Shown here: positions 1 through 12,989 of the stretch, in pieces | How the letters are laid out: each line of letters starts with the position of its first letter | Numbering within the stretch: position 1 is the stretch's first letter | Source: Sindora glabra | Taxonomy: Eukaryota; Streptophyta; Magnoliopsida; Fabales; Fabaceae | Assembly (NCBI GenBank): GCA_020226215.1 | Contig: CM035231.1 | Span: forward strand, 49,628,876 to 49,692,875 | Reading direction: 5' to 3' | DNA: 64,000 nucleotides | Made by a program: the position numbers and the translations under genes | The notes under the pieces: model-generated | Database searches by the model: none | Told to the model about the DNA's origin: nothing | The model's input: the letters and a program-made list of their open reading frames with translations, nothing else

Positions 1-357
1 ATTGGGTAAAGTATGAGAGATTTATACGGCTCTAAATTAAAAGAATTAAGTGATAATATTGCAAAAATTAGGTTACTAATATACTTGGACTACATTAGTA
101 TTTCACCAGTGCCATATGTATGTGATTAATCATGGATCCTATCTATTTTTCCCTTAATTTTTATTGTGTAATTCATTTTATAATTTGTGTACAAATAAGT
201 TTTGAAAGAACAAAACTGTAACGAATTTGAAAATTTTACTGGCTTTATCAAAACGAATTACTTCCACATCATATTGGGAATCCAAATGACTAATTAAACT
301 TAACAAACACATAAAAAACCAAAAAGAAAGCCACCGAAGCATAGAAGAACAACAATT

Positions 358-369
358 CCCCCCCCCCCC
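358..369. repeat. Poly-C run just 3' of the MYB stop codon
   Basis: Twelve consecutive C residues lie about 30 bases past the MYB stop codon, so the transcript would carry a G12 tract in its 3' UTR. Such a tract is prone to slippage and could form a G-rich structure in RNA. Confidence 0.7.
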
Positions 370-396
370 GCTCCAAATCTACCTTATGTAAATGTA

Positions 397-3300
397 TCAA
401 TACTGATCGTAATTCAGTCCCTCATCAATGCCACTACCCCACAAACATGTACCCATTTGGTCTTCTTCCTCCCATTGATTATTACTGCCTTGCAAATCCC
501 AGTTATTGTCAATAGTCCATTGACAATTGTTATCATACACAGAATTCACTGATGATGAACAGCTAGTATACCAATCTCCACTTTCAGCATTTGATGAACT
601 CCAAACATCACTATTATTCACGCTCTCTTCACCTGTTTTTACACTGTTATTTTTACTATGGTGCGCATCATTTGCACCTGGATTCATAAGAACCCCATTT
701 TCAAACAGGTAGCTAAGTTTCATAATCTCATCATCCAGCCATTGATATGGTCCCAAGCCCTCAACTTCTTCTCCATTCAAGCTGGGGCACAATAATTCAT
801 TCTCACAATAATTATAGACATTGTCATTCAACCCAATATTGTCTTTTCTGCCGTCGTATTGGTTCTCTAGGGTCCAAGATTCAGAACCGCTGATTGAGAT
901 ATCTTCAAATTGTGATCCTCCATTGAAATTTTGTAGGGTTTCTTGTCGAGACGTTGGATGAAGTCCCTCATCGGTTCCGTATGAGTTTTGGTTCATGGGC
1001 ATGTCGTTCTCGTTGGATTCTTGCATGGATTGTCCATTTCTTTGCCCTCTGCCGCCGCCTCTCCGCCTGGATGCGGCGGCCATGTTTAAAGCGGCCATGT
1101 CGATGGGTGGGAGAGAGTCATTTGAAGATCTCATGAAGCAGTAGATCTTCCTCCTTAAATGAGAATTCCAGTAGTTCTTTATCTCATTATCTGTTCTTCC
1201 AGGCAAATGACCTGCTATTACAGACCACCTAAAAAACAAAAATGTTAACAATCATCCACTGAAATCACAAATTTTGAAATATAGCAAGCAGCATCAAGTG
1301 CTAAGCCACTTGACACATATAAGCAAATCTTAGATTGGAACTTAAAAGGGCTCGAACATAAAAATAAAGAAACTTCAAAAACAGTATGACGTACCATTAC
1401 ATCACTAAATATGATAGTTAAATAGCATAACTTTACATTACTATCATAAAGCAAAATTGGTATAAAGCGTGGTTCTTGGGTGAGCATAAAGTAAATATTA
1501 CAAATATAATTTAAATTGCAGTTGCATAAACATGATAAAAACATACGTTATAAAACAAAATTGCGACAAGTTATAGTTTTGAAATACTAAACAACCACAG
1601 TTTTAGTATAAATTTAAACCTACGATTACATGTATAATTATGATAGTAATAGATTGCAATTTAAAATCATAAGTTAAACATCAAAAGGGAATCAAATGAA
1701 TGAAGATCCAACCCAATTATTTTCTTTCTACCCTAACAATAAAACAATTTTCACTCCTTTACCCACATCCTCTTATATGCACGTGGGACTTAAAATTCTG
1801 GATTTCGTCTGTATGTAAGAAACTTTGAATGGGAAAGTAGAAATAGAGAGTGAAAAAAAAATTATTCTATGGACAAATCTAAGATTTAAAAAAACAGTCC
1901 GCGATAGTAATATTGCATTTTCATGACAAACTGCATCCAAAATTTTTCACAATTTTAAATCGTTATAATCGTATTTTTCTACATTTGTCCGTATCGCGAT
2001 GCGACTGCGATTGTGACCGCAACTGCAATTTAAATCCCTAGTGACAAATCATGCACCTGCATTGCAATAAAGACAGAGGTCCGCAACTGATTGTTAAGTG
2101 GGGATCTGTCAAAATTCTGAGTGTCTATTCTCTAACTACTCAAATGGTACTTTTACTAAGGGCTACCTTTGGAACCTCTGATAGAATCGCACCACCTACC
2201 TACCGTCTATTCGGAACCTTTCTAATTTAATTATAATAACCCTCGAAAACAACCTGAATGAACCTCGATTTACAAGTAGTCCATTTTGATTTTATCATTT
2301 TATGCAAGTTTCTTATGAAGGGATGTAACAAGTGCTAACCTTTTTCTTTTTTCCCAATCAATGCTGGTTTAAACCAAATATTCGATTCAGATGAGAAAAA
2401 TAAAATCAAAGAAAGGAAATATGTGTGAGAATAAGATTGACCGAAATACCATTTACAAAATTTAATTTTTCTAATGGATTTTTATTAGTTTAGTTAGTTA
2501 TTAAAAAAATTATAATGATACGAAATTCTGAGAATTGAATTACTTGACTTCATTCTTGTATAATTTTTTATGTCTGGTTGGTGGGGAAGAAAGCTTGAAG
2601 CTAGCCAACTACTGCCCCGTCCAATGTTATCTCTAAGACTAATTGAACTCCTCCTTTTCCATTTTTTGGTAAATTCATGTTTAAGAGTAAAATAAATTGT
2701 TCCATTCTAAAATTAGGATAAGTCTAATTCCTTGAGATAACTGATAACAAGAATCGAACTAAGATTATAAATCTCCTCTTTTTATTTTTCGTTCTTTTTA
2801 ATTTTTTCGGGGCTGGGGTTGAAAGGATTATTGCTATTTATGATTTTAAATTGTCATCCATGACTTTAGATTACTATTTTGCAATTCTATAAATGTAATT
2901 TTTTGTAATTTTATTTGTTCATGCCTGCATATTCCCATATTTTGCATGATGGCAACTCAACTCAGTACTTTAGTATTGTTCTGTCAGCCCTTCATTAACA
3001 AATAGTGGATTTCCATTCTCAGTTCTAAAATCTTAAATATTACAATCTTCATAGATTAACAGAGAATACATAAATCCTTGCATGCAACAACTGTTATCTA
3101 TCATCAAATAATACAATCTCAAAGTCTCCAATTCAACTTCAGTAAGTTAAATAAAAACCTGGTTTCCAAATTATCTGACTCCCCTTGGCCATTGACATGT
3201 TTCGTTTTTATAGTAAAATAGTCTGTCCTTCTAAATTATTTTTTTACAAAACAAAATCTGACTTTAAATTAAATCTAATCTCTCTGAGCTTCAACGAGTT

Positions 3301-4617
3301 GATCATCGAAGGGTAGAAACTTCAGTGATAAATTTCAATACTCATGACCATGATTATCAGTTATGGTTGTGGTTCTACTACGTGGAACAAAAGGACATAA
3401 CTTTTTATGATTATAAGTTATGGTTGTGATTTTACTACGCCGACAAAACTTTTTTAAGTGTTTGTTTTGAAAATTTTTATTCAAATTATAATATGTATAT
3501 TAATTATTTTATTTAAAAATAAATAAATATGAGTTTGATAGCTATTGTAATCAGCAAATTGCAATTGTAAATAATAATTAACACGCGTGCTATGATTTTG
3601 AATGAAAACCTTGCCGCATATATTAAAGAAAATTTTCTTTTAATTCTTGTCCGAAATAAAATTGTGAAAAATAAGAAAAAAATGTAGTTAATGCGGAGAA
3701 AATTGTGGTTGTAGCATGACGGTTTTTCTGTAATTTAAAACGGTGATTACAGAGGGAGTGTGAGAAGTGAAAAAAAATAAAAATAAAACTAGCCAGAGAA
3801 TGTAAACCAAAGATTAATAATATTTTAACTGTGCAGAAAGAAGGAAGACAGATTGAATTGGGGATGCAAAGATAAGAGAGGCCTAATTACCTATTACCAA
3901 TAGCAGCATGCAACTTGACGATGATCTCTTCCTCTTGAGGAGTTATGTTCCCTCTCTTCACATCTGCTCTCAAGTAGTTTATCCACCTCAGTCTGCAACT
4001 CTTCCCACACCTTAACAAACCTTCAAATTTTATACCAAAAGAGCGAGACAAATATTCAGTCATATATATCACACCAAATTTCATGGCTTTTTATTTCCTA
4101 TCATCTTCTAATATCGTTTATTAATGTTCGGTCCACAATATTACATACAAAATTATGGTTGCAAATCACACTGCAATTATAATTTTTCAAAAATTTATGC
4201 CATAATGTATTTGCCACAATTTAAAACTATCCTTACGTTCAATATACAAATTAAACTTCTAGGTTGCTAGTCAAGTTTGGCATAATCTGGTGAAAGAACA
4301 ATGGATCTTTAGTACAAAGATTATCTTTTGTCTGGTTTTTTCTGTGTTTTTACAGAAAATTCTACAAGTGCAAATCCTTTTCTAAATCCCTATTTCCAGA
4401 GACAAGATTGCCAGCATCAGAAAAACAAGAACAAAAGCAAAAGAAAAGGCAAAATCCGGGTGGCTAGGAGTATATATAAAAAACCTGCATTCTTGGGTAA
4501 GGACCTCCAAGAGCCTTCACCATTTTCTTGGATGTATTGGGTCAAGATTTTATCCTCTTCAGCAGTCCATCTCCCTCTCTTCAGCCCCACTTTCTCACAG
4601 CAAGGTGCTCTTCCCAT
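397..4617 (-). CDS. R2R3-MYB transcription factor, P/subgroup 7-like (3 exons)
   Basis: Nuclear DNA-binding regulator. Exons read on the minus strand are 4617..4485, 4020..3891 and 1228..397, joined in frame by GT/AG introns of 464 and 2662 bp. The protein has 364 residues with no internal stop. It starts MGRAPCC, the usual R2R3-MYB N-terminus. R2 (about 14-62) has the spaced tryptophans W17, W37 and W57; R3 (about 67-113) has I70 in place of the first Trp, then W89 and W108. Intron positions (after N-A-G and within the R of G-N-R) are the conserved R2R3 ones. The R3 helix lacks the D/E-L-x2-R/K-x3-L motif for binding bHLH partners, which fits bHLH-independent flavonol/phlobaphene regulators (MYB12, maize P). 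The tail has an R/G-rich patch at about 132-145 and ends acidic. The family call is firm. The subgroup is inferred from the MYB domain, because the canonical SG7 tail motifs are not clearly present. Confidence 0.93.
1880..2042. mobile_element. hAT-like MITE in MYB intron 2
   Basis: A 163-bp segment is flanked by identical 8-bp copies of GACAAATC at 1872..1879 and 2043..2050. Its ends are imperfect inverted repeats: TAAGATTTAAA at the left against the complement of TTTAAATCCCTA at the right, with further matching around C-A-G-T and C-G-C-G. Small size, terminal inverted repeats and an 8-bp duplication are typical of non-autonomous hAT elements. There is no coding capacity. Confidence 0.7.
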
Positions 4618-4778
4618 TGCTACTTAACTATTTGAAACCAGACAGTGACTGAATTCACTCGCTGATTGCTCACTCAGTGAGGTACACTCAGAGAGGGCGA
4701 GGGAGAAATTAATGGTGGTCTTTGAGAAAGTAGTTGCTTGTTCTACTCAGCTTGTATCAGCTGCGTCTCACTGTAGCA

Positions 4779-4786
4779 AATATATA
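4779..4786 (-). promoter_or_regulatory. Candidate TATA box of the MYB gene
   Basis: Read on the minus strand, TATATATT lies about 162 bp upstream of the MYB start codon at 4617. That spacing would allow a 5' UTR of roughly 130 bases. There is no direct evidence of the transcription start. Confidence 0.45.
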
Positions 4787-4799
4787 GGGGGGGAGAATG

Positions 4800-7700
4800 A
4801 CAGCAAGTAAGTAATGATGTGGACCAGTAAAGCCTTGAAGCTATGGTGATCGAAGTGAAATGCTCAGATTTGTCAGAGAAAGATTTTGTAAATGGAAAGT
4901 ACGATGCCTTTTACAGTGCTGTTTTACTGGTTATTTGTTAGGGTTATTGGATACCGTTTTGTCGCCCACGTAAAACCTGACGGTTCTAACCTAGGTTGAG
5001 TTTGCAACGGGAGAATTTTATACTCTTACTCGGAGGATTAGAAATTAAAGATATAGAAATATAATAACACGTTCTCTCTTTCTCTCTATATATATATTAA
5101 AAAATAAATGTCATAATTAAATTTTGAGTATAATTAGAAATTATTAATTAAATATATGATAATAAAATAAATTTATATAATATAATTTAATAAACATAAA
5201 AAATTTAAACTCTAATTTGAGTATAAATCAAAATAAATAATATTATAATTTCAATTATGAACTTTCAACTTTATTTAAAGTAAAATTATGCTTCAATTTT
5301 TAAAAAATGAATAATATAATTCATCCAACCTAATTTCATTATTTTTTTTACCAAAATACTTATATGATATCTAATTTAATACTTTATATTATTTATATAA
5401 ATCATATTTTTTATTTTTATAATGAATATATACCTTTTTATAAATGAAAAAGTTATTAAATTATTGAATATATACATATAAAATTTCATAATTAAATTTT
5501 ATATATAATAAAAATATTAAATATCCCTTAAATTAAAAATTTACACGAAAATATACGCTCTCTGTACGTGTACTTTTACTAGCTAACGGCGGGGACGCGA
5601 TTCCCGCTTTCTCACCCTATAATCAACTTATAAGACCCTGTTTGTTAGGAATGTTGGATTGGATATCGTCTTGTCGCTTCAGACCTTTATTGTCTGAGTA
5701 ATAACAGTAGTTTGTCCCAGAATTTGCAACAGAAAACATGTCATACTCTTATATAAGTATTTTAATATGAATGTATATTTTTATTATTTTTTTAAAATTT
5801 TATATAAAATTATATGCAATATTCAAAATATATTTATTAATATTCAAATTTTACTTTATTAACATATTGAAATATAATTATCCCTGTTCACTCTAATTAA
5901 GATCCTAACCCTCCCACTATTACCATGGGGAATGGAGGTGATCGGAAAAGATGTAGAAAAAAAAGAATAAAAATGCACTTCTGTGCTTAATTCTAAAAAA
6001 AGTTTTAATTTTATTTCTTTATTTTTTTTAAAAATAACTTGGTCTTTTGATTCTTCAAAAATAAGTAATATTATTTAATATTTTAACTCTATTAGATATT
6101 TCTAGCAGAAGTTCTTAAAACACATCCAACTTAACATCTTATATCATTCCTGTACATCATATTCTCTTTTTCATGAAAACGTATTTTTAATCCTTTAATT
6201 TTTATTAAAATTTTAAATTTTTTTAAACAACTAAAGACTTATGTTCGATTTTAGAAGGTTAGAATGTAAATTTAATTAAATAAAATTATTAGACAAGGTT
6301 GAAATTTTAGTAATCCCTTGTTTGAAAATTAAAAAAGGTAGAATTTATTACATTTGAAATTGAAGTCATGAATTCATTTTCAAATGATTTGAATTCTTAT
6401 TTTTTTTAATTACTTCAAAGAGAGGTAAAAGTTAGGGAATTAAAAATACTTTTTTACTCTAAGAATATGAAAATATAATTTATATAGATTATATAAGATA
6501 TTAAGTTAAATGTTATGTAAATATCTTCATAAAAAAATAACAAAGTTAAACCGCAGGTAACATTATTTTTTAAAATTAAAAAATAAATTTGTTTTAAATA
6601 AATTTATTAAATAAAATTAAAATTTTTGTTAGTGTTCTGAGTTTGAAAGAGAACGTTACTGTTAAGTGATATATCATTTTTGCTATTATAAAAAAAAGTA
6701 CAATACTAAAATTTGGTTCTTACGTTGCTCTGTACTCCATAATCACATGTATGTTTTGAGAGTTAGTACTGAGGACGAAAAATGAAAGAAAAGAAAGGGA
6801 AATTTTAAATTTTAATTAGAGAAGAAAATAAAAAAGAGAAATTTTTTAAATTTAATGCATAAAAATGATATAAATTTATTTTTTTCTTTTCTTTTTTTAC
6901 CAAATAAGGAAAATTTTTGAATTTCAAAATTTTCTACTATTATCTTTCCTTTCTTTGCAGGTAGCGATCCTGGTTTCTACAATATAGAATTAGGGTTGAA
7001 ATTAACACGTTTGTAGCCGAAGAGGAAGGTAGGGGAACTGCCGCACTTGAAAAGGAAACGGCAGAGCCTCTTAGCCAAGAAAAATGTAAGAAAAACCATG
7101 GAAAAAAACCAGAAAATGTGATGGAAAAGCACAAAACCGATGGTGGTTTAAAAACTTGTGGACAGAAAGGTTTCCTGAGTTTTCTCTCTTTGGGTAGGTT
7201 CTACCATCACTATTTTTTTTTAATATTTTCCTTTCCTTTGCCATCAAATATAATTAATTATTTTATTACCCGTGTCACACTGCAGATGGACCTGAAATAA
7301 TGGCAGTTTTGTTTTGAAAAGTCAAAATGAATTTTTCACCGACAAAAGCTGCAAAAGCTGCACAGCAGAGAACCTCAAAATTTGAGTTTTTAGTCCTTAC
7401 GTGCATCCTGCTGCATTTATTATTTCATCAAACTTGTCGCACGTAACGTGGGTGTATACTTTGAAAAAATTCTTGTTAAGGTATTCTTTTATAATTTTTT
7501 TTCATTATAAACTATAACGTTTATATAAAAAATATTTATTATACAAATTTAACTGATAGAGTTGATTTTTTCTGTAATTATTATGTGAAATTTTATAATT
7601 TTGTATAAAAAATATGAAAAATAAAATTATAATTTTTATGTTTATTTTGTAATTTTTATATAATATATTATAGCAATCTACTGCACCCTGCTCCTTTAAA

Positions 7701-9190
7701 GCTATTCAAAATCACTTTAAAATAATAAAAAATTTCTATTTATTTAATATTAAATATTAAAAATAGATAAAAAATAATACTCTCCACTTTAAAGAATTTT
7801 TTTATTATCGTAACATTAAATACCACAACTTTTTAATTTTGGTATACATGTAACATTTTATATTTTAATTTATATACTTAAAAATAATTTTTTTTTACAT
7901 ATTATATACTTAGAAAAACAAAACAGACGAGCATCAGTTTCTTATACTTTTTTATAGTAGTTAAAATGAGGCGAAATCTGTAAGTTTGAAAGGATTTGAA
8001 CCTTATTTTGAAGGTTTTAAATGTTGCAAGTAGTAATCAATCTAATTTACGAAAGCCCGTGCAGGCTAGTATATGAATAAGCTGGATGGCTCGCAAATCT
8101 TATTTTCCATTTTTAATTATATACAGATATATTATGAATAATTTATAAATAAAATTTTTATTTTATAAATATTTTACTATTATATTTTATATATAATATT
8201 TTTATGATTATATATAAATTTAAAATATATTATAACTAATTGATGAATAAATATGGGATGCTTTTAAATAATTTTAATTTTTTATTATTTAAAAATTAAA
8301 TTTCTTATTTAACAAATTAAAAAATAAAAAAAGCTCATAGACTAGTTTAACTCTGTAAGAATTGAATTAGAACATCATATTAAAGACTCGTGAAAAAATG
8401 AGACAAACTCAATTCGACTGTTTAATAACTGGCCCATACAAATTAATCCGCAGGCCGATCCAGCTCATATGTTCCCCAACTTTGATCTTTTCCTTCTATT
8501 ATATAAAGACACAGATGTTTTACGAGATGAAATTTAAATGTCCTGTTTGCGGCAGAAAAAAGGGCCAAGAGTTTCACTTTCAAATTCCAGTAATGTGACA
8601 TAACTTTTTATCAGCAACATTATGTATATTGAAAATAGAATTAAGAATTAAATTCTCAATAAAAATTAAAAATTGTTATTAAATACATAATAATAAAGTA
8701 AATTTATAAAATTTAATCTAGTAAATATAAATAATTTGAAGATTAATTTTAAATCTAATTTTTATTTGCAATACCTATAATATTTTCCATTTTTTAATTC
8801 CCTAAACTCAGTCTGGTTGAAGGGCTTCACAAAAAATATCATAATATATGAAGGTTTTTGACGAGAATACCGAAAATGGCATGCAGAAAATGGTAAACAA
8901 TGACGTGCATAGTGTTATTGCCTATTTAGGAAATTGCCCATTTTTGAAAATTAGTTAGGAGTTCTCATTTTCGATCTCTGTCGGTCCTTATTTTATGCGC
9001 TTGATACGAATCCCATGCCGTCCCCTCCTTCCAAACAGATACTAATATGACTTTACATGCAAATATTGATAGTGCCCAACTTGCACCATCAGAAATATTA
9101 ACTAAAAAGATATCAAAATTTGATAAACAACAAATAATTAAAAAAAATTTAGAAAATTAGAACTATTCTTTTTCTTCTCGTCGATGATGA
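4800..9190. other. AT-rich intergenic DNA, no gene seen
   Basis: Apart from the diverged repeat above, this stretch is very AT-rich. The short open frames at 6940..7300 and 8398..8598 show no recognisable domain, no conserved codon pattern and no splice context. The second contains a C-x2-C pair but nothing else of a zinc finger. Confidence 0.6.
4935..5750. repeat. Diverged direct repeat upstream of the MYB gene
   Basis: About 100 bases starting at 4935 (TTTGTTAGG, then GGATA, TTGTCGC, TTTGCAAC and ATACTCTTA) recur in the same order and orientation at 5638..5750. The intervening sequence is AT-rich. The pair could be two remnants of one MITE family or a local duplication of promoter DNA; I cannot tell which. 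Confidence 0.45.
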
Positions 9191-9194
9191 TCTA

Positions 9195-9362
9195 CTAAGC
9201 CCGCGTTTGGCGAACAGCATTTTGCTCGACGTTTAGCTGTTTGATCGAAAAAATAACAGATTGACTTGCGTAAATCAGCTGTTTTAAAACGTTGCGAAGG
9301 CCAGCGTTTTTCGGTCAAACAGCTGTTTGACCGCAAAACACTGGTCGCAAAACGCAGCCTAA
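9195..9362. mobile_element. Foldback MITE with 22-bp perfect palindrome
   Basis: The ends are inverted repeats: left GCCCGCGTTTGGCG pairs with the complement of the right CGCAAAACGCAGCC, with two or three mismatches. Positions 9312..9333 are a perfect 22-bp palindrome centred on CAGCTG. The arms extend to 9301..9344 with two mismatched pairs. It is clearly GC-richer than its surroundings. The flanks ATCTACTA and ATCTCCTT match at 6 of 8 positions, so the target duplication is only suggestive. Confidence 0.6.
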
Positions 9363-9369
9363 ATCTCCT

Positions 9370-12300
9370 TATTTCCCTTAAGTGTTTTTCATTTTTCTTT
9401 TTTTCCCAAGTATAGATGGTGTCCCAATTTCTATGCATAACTTTTTTTTCCCACATTCCGTGTTTTTCTTCTCATTTATTGGTGATAATAGATAATTTAA
9501 CAGAGAAATCTTTATAGCAAAAATGTTTTTCGCTAAGCTAAGGATTAGTTCTTGTTAGAGATTAAATTTCAAGATCATTTAAAGAATCAATCAGTTCCTG
9601 AAATAAAATGGGTATCAGGGAATGCTCCTTTGATTTCGTTTCTGATTTTCTGTACTCGTATATAGAGTTGTTACAACAAAAAAATGTTTTTTTTTTTTAC
9701 TGATCGTAAGTGGTGAGTGAAATGAGTGCATGTGTAGGGAATTTGTCGACGTCAATGACACTCTATATCCTTTGCAAATATTAAATTGCTTCACATGCGT
9801 GGTTTGAAGAATTAAAGCTTACCGTGTGTGAATGAGGTGAGAGACATGGCTGTGGAATAATGTGCCTTAAAGTCACCGGTGATGGCATGGAGATCTACTC
9901 TTCAAAAGCATTCATTTTGCCTAACTGCTCTATGAAAGCATTTAATGCTCAAAGAGGATAAGGACTGTGCTTCACTGGCCATTGTTTTCCAGAGAAATTA
10001 AGGGTGTAAGTATGAAATTAAAAAAAAAAAAAAAAAGGTAGGTGTAGAAATATTTTTATTGAAATAGTAAAATTAAGTTAAATTGTGAATCTTGCATTCG
10101 ATGTAATAGAAAGAAATAAAATGATCATTATTTTTTATGTATTTAAGAATGAAATACAATTCTATAATTGTATTTAATATAATAAATATTATAAAAATAG
10201 AATAAAAAAGAAATCAATGACAATAATATCCTTAAATAAAAAGAAAATATAAAATTAAAATTATATTTATATGAAAAAATAATATTGTCATTTTTATTTA
10301 TTATAAATTTTTAATAATTAAATATAAAAATTATAATTATCAATATTGTTAATTAAAAAAATATTTTTCATAGTAAAGGCATAAAATTTTAATTTATCAT
10401 TTTTTATATTAAGAAATTAGTTTATTAAAAATATAAAAATATTAATTTAAGTTTTATTATTAAAATTAAAATATGTTAATAACATAATAATAAAATATAG
10501 ATATTATTTAATTACTTATTAATAAAGATTAATGTTGAAATATATAAAATATGTAGAGAATAAGAATATAAAAATTTCATTCCACAAAAAGATAGCATGG
10601 GGAACTCATTATTTAATGGAATGACTATTTTCCAAAGAATGGATATTTTTATTTTATATTACTTACCAAACAAACTTTTTTCACTCCTTTCCATTCCATT
10701 GCATTTTGTCATACCAAACACAACATTAGAAATACTTTGAGTAGCAAAAAGTTATATAGAAACTATAACTTTATGGAAACTAAAAATATGTGAGTTTTTT
10801 AGTTTGCCAAAATGAAAGAAGTGGCCCTAAATCATAAGTTTTATACTCACACCTCCTTAGCCAAAAAAAGCTTTCTATATTATATATGAACAAAAATACA
10901 AAACCATTTCAAACTAAGGATAACTCTTCTCTTTTGCCCTCAAATATAAATATATATTATTTAATAAATAAAAATATAATTCTAAATAGAATTATATTTA
11001 TTATACATAATCATATTAATTTTATATCATTTAATATTTTATTAAATATTCTTTTCTTTATTATTTTAATATTCATATTTATTTTTATTATTTTAATATT
11101 AGACTGATATTAAAATTTTATAAATTTTCATACTTTTTATTCAATAACAATATAATTATTTATTAAAAGAACCTTTATTGAATTTTTATGATGCACAATT
11201 TATGTTATGACCCATTTAATTAAGAAGAAATTCATATTTTCTTATATAAGTTAATTTTATATTTCACCTTAAATAAAAAATAATAACTTAAAAGTTTAAA
11301 AAGGATATATTAAGTCATTGACATTTTGATGGAAATAATAACAAACATCACATTAATAAATAAGTCCATATGTGCCAAAAATATTTGGTAATGGATTGCA
11401 AGTTTAGGGATGAACTTAGAAATAAACTATCTTTTATTTGTTGCTAATTTCATTGCTAATGTTCAAGGAAAGTTAAAGCCAAATTTTGGTGATTGATTGG
11501 ATGCCCTAAATTTGATGTTTTTTGGTACAATAATGAAATATTTTAAGGATTTAGCAATGAAAATTTTAAAATTCATTACTAAGTCAAACACACTATTTTA
11601 CTAAAAGAAGTTAGCAATGAATTTATTTGTTGCCAACCTAAATATATGGATTGCGACAACAACCCACCATTTCTCCATTTTCATTTCCCTTTTCTTTATT
11701 TTATCATTTTAATTGCCATCACACCTTCAAATTGTTCCGATAACCTCCTCAACCCTTATCACTGCCATTTGTAGCCTCCTAAAGTTTCACTAGCATCTTT
11801 GTTTGCATTTAATTAGTAGGTCCTTTCAAAATTGTTAGAATTTTTTTATTTTTTATTTTTAAATTTTCCATTGAGTAAATTAATTAAAATTAGTTTTTAA
11901 TCATTTGAAAGTGAAATTGGAATCTTTTTAAATGGAATTGTTAGTTTGTGATGATTACTTTTATGTTTATTGATTAACTTGATTATAGCTAGTATGTATT
12001 TTTGTTTATTTGTAAGGTTCCTAATTATGGGTTTATTTGTTTTGTTAGTTAGTTAGTGATGATTATTTGCTTAGTATAATTTGCAAAATTACCCAAAAGT
12101 TTATGACCTAGAAATGTAAAAAATTCATAAACTTATGATTATCAATTTTTGGCATTTCATTATATTAAAACATGCTATCATTAGTCATGCAAACTAGTTA
12201 TACAATTAGAACTAAATGTGATGCAAAGAAATAAAACATAAGAAGGATAGTTATAACTATATAAAATATCAATTATATTTATATAATTTTCATTGAAGAT

Positions 12301-12985
12301 ATTTGCTAACATTATCTAGTTACTTCAAGTGGTTTCATGGTAATTATGGTGAATTAGAGTCTGAAGCATAGTATTATAAGGGTTAGCAATATATATGCAC
12401 TATTAGTCTTTAGTTAAGATCTATCATGCCTTATTGTGGTCCCCTTACCATAAAAAATAATAGAACTAGACTTTTATAGTGTAATTCAAACTCACTGCCA
12501 AAGAGTTTAATCCAAATCGATCATATTGCTTTTGAATTCATGAATGCATGTAAATGCAAGTACAAATTGGCTTTTGCTTTAAGTGAATATATAAATGCTT
12601 GAATAGAATTGACCATGAATGTAGAATAATAAACCATGAACATATGAACTAAATGCATCATGAATGCAATCAAAAGGGTAATATTTCTATAGTATTCACA
12701 TGAGTAGTCAAAGACTCTGATGGAATCAAATAGCATCGATCTCTATTCAATGTAATGCTAGCTATGGATTTTTAAGATTTTAGGATCTTTCTCTATTCCT
12801 TTCAACCTTAAATCCTTTGCATCAAATATAAGAAATATGATTTTTCATATAAATTGGATAATCTATCTCTCAAGAAAAAATAACGGTGATATTTAGTCAT
12901 AATTACCTTAAAAAAAGAGATAATTGAGGTTTTAATTATTGACTAGAACTAATAATGATTCTAGTCAGCAATCAACCATATTTAG
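9370..12985. other. AT-rich repeat-derived DNA, no gene seen
   Basis: It contains an A-run near 10021..10037 and, near 10670..10730, sequence resembling a MITE end (ACCAAACAAAC and ACCAAACACAAC). From 11430 to 11640 there are repeated motifs of the form TTGCTAATTTCATTGCTAA, like those before the CACTA-like terminus at 15069. No coding region is supported. Confidence 0.5.
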
Positions 12986-12989
12986 TGTT

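Noticed and set aside
8398..8598. Small open frame with C-P-V-C-G, zinc-ribbon-like
   Set aside because: Only one Cys pair, no second pair, no neighbouring exons and no promoter or splice context.
9163..9456. Minus-strand open frame of 97 codons
   Set aside because: It spans the inverted-repeat MITE and has no domain; the higher GC content of the MITE keeps it open by chance.
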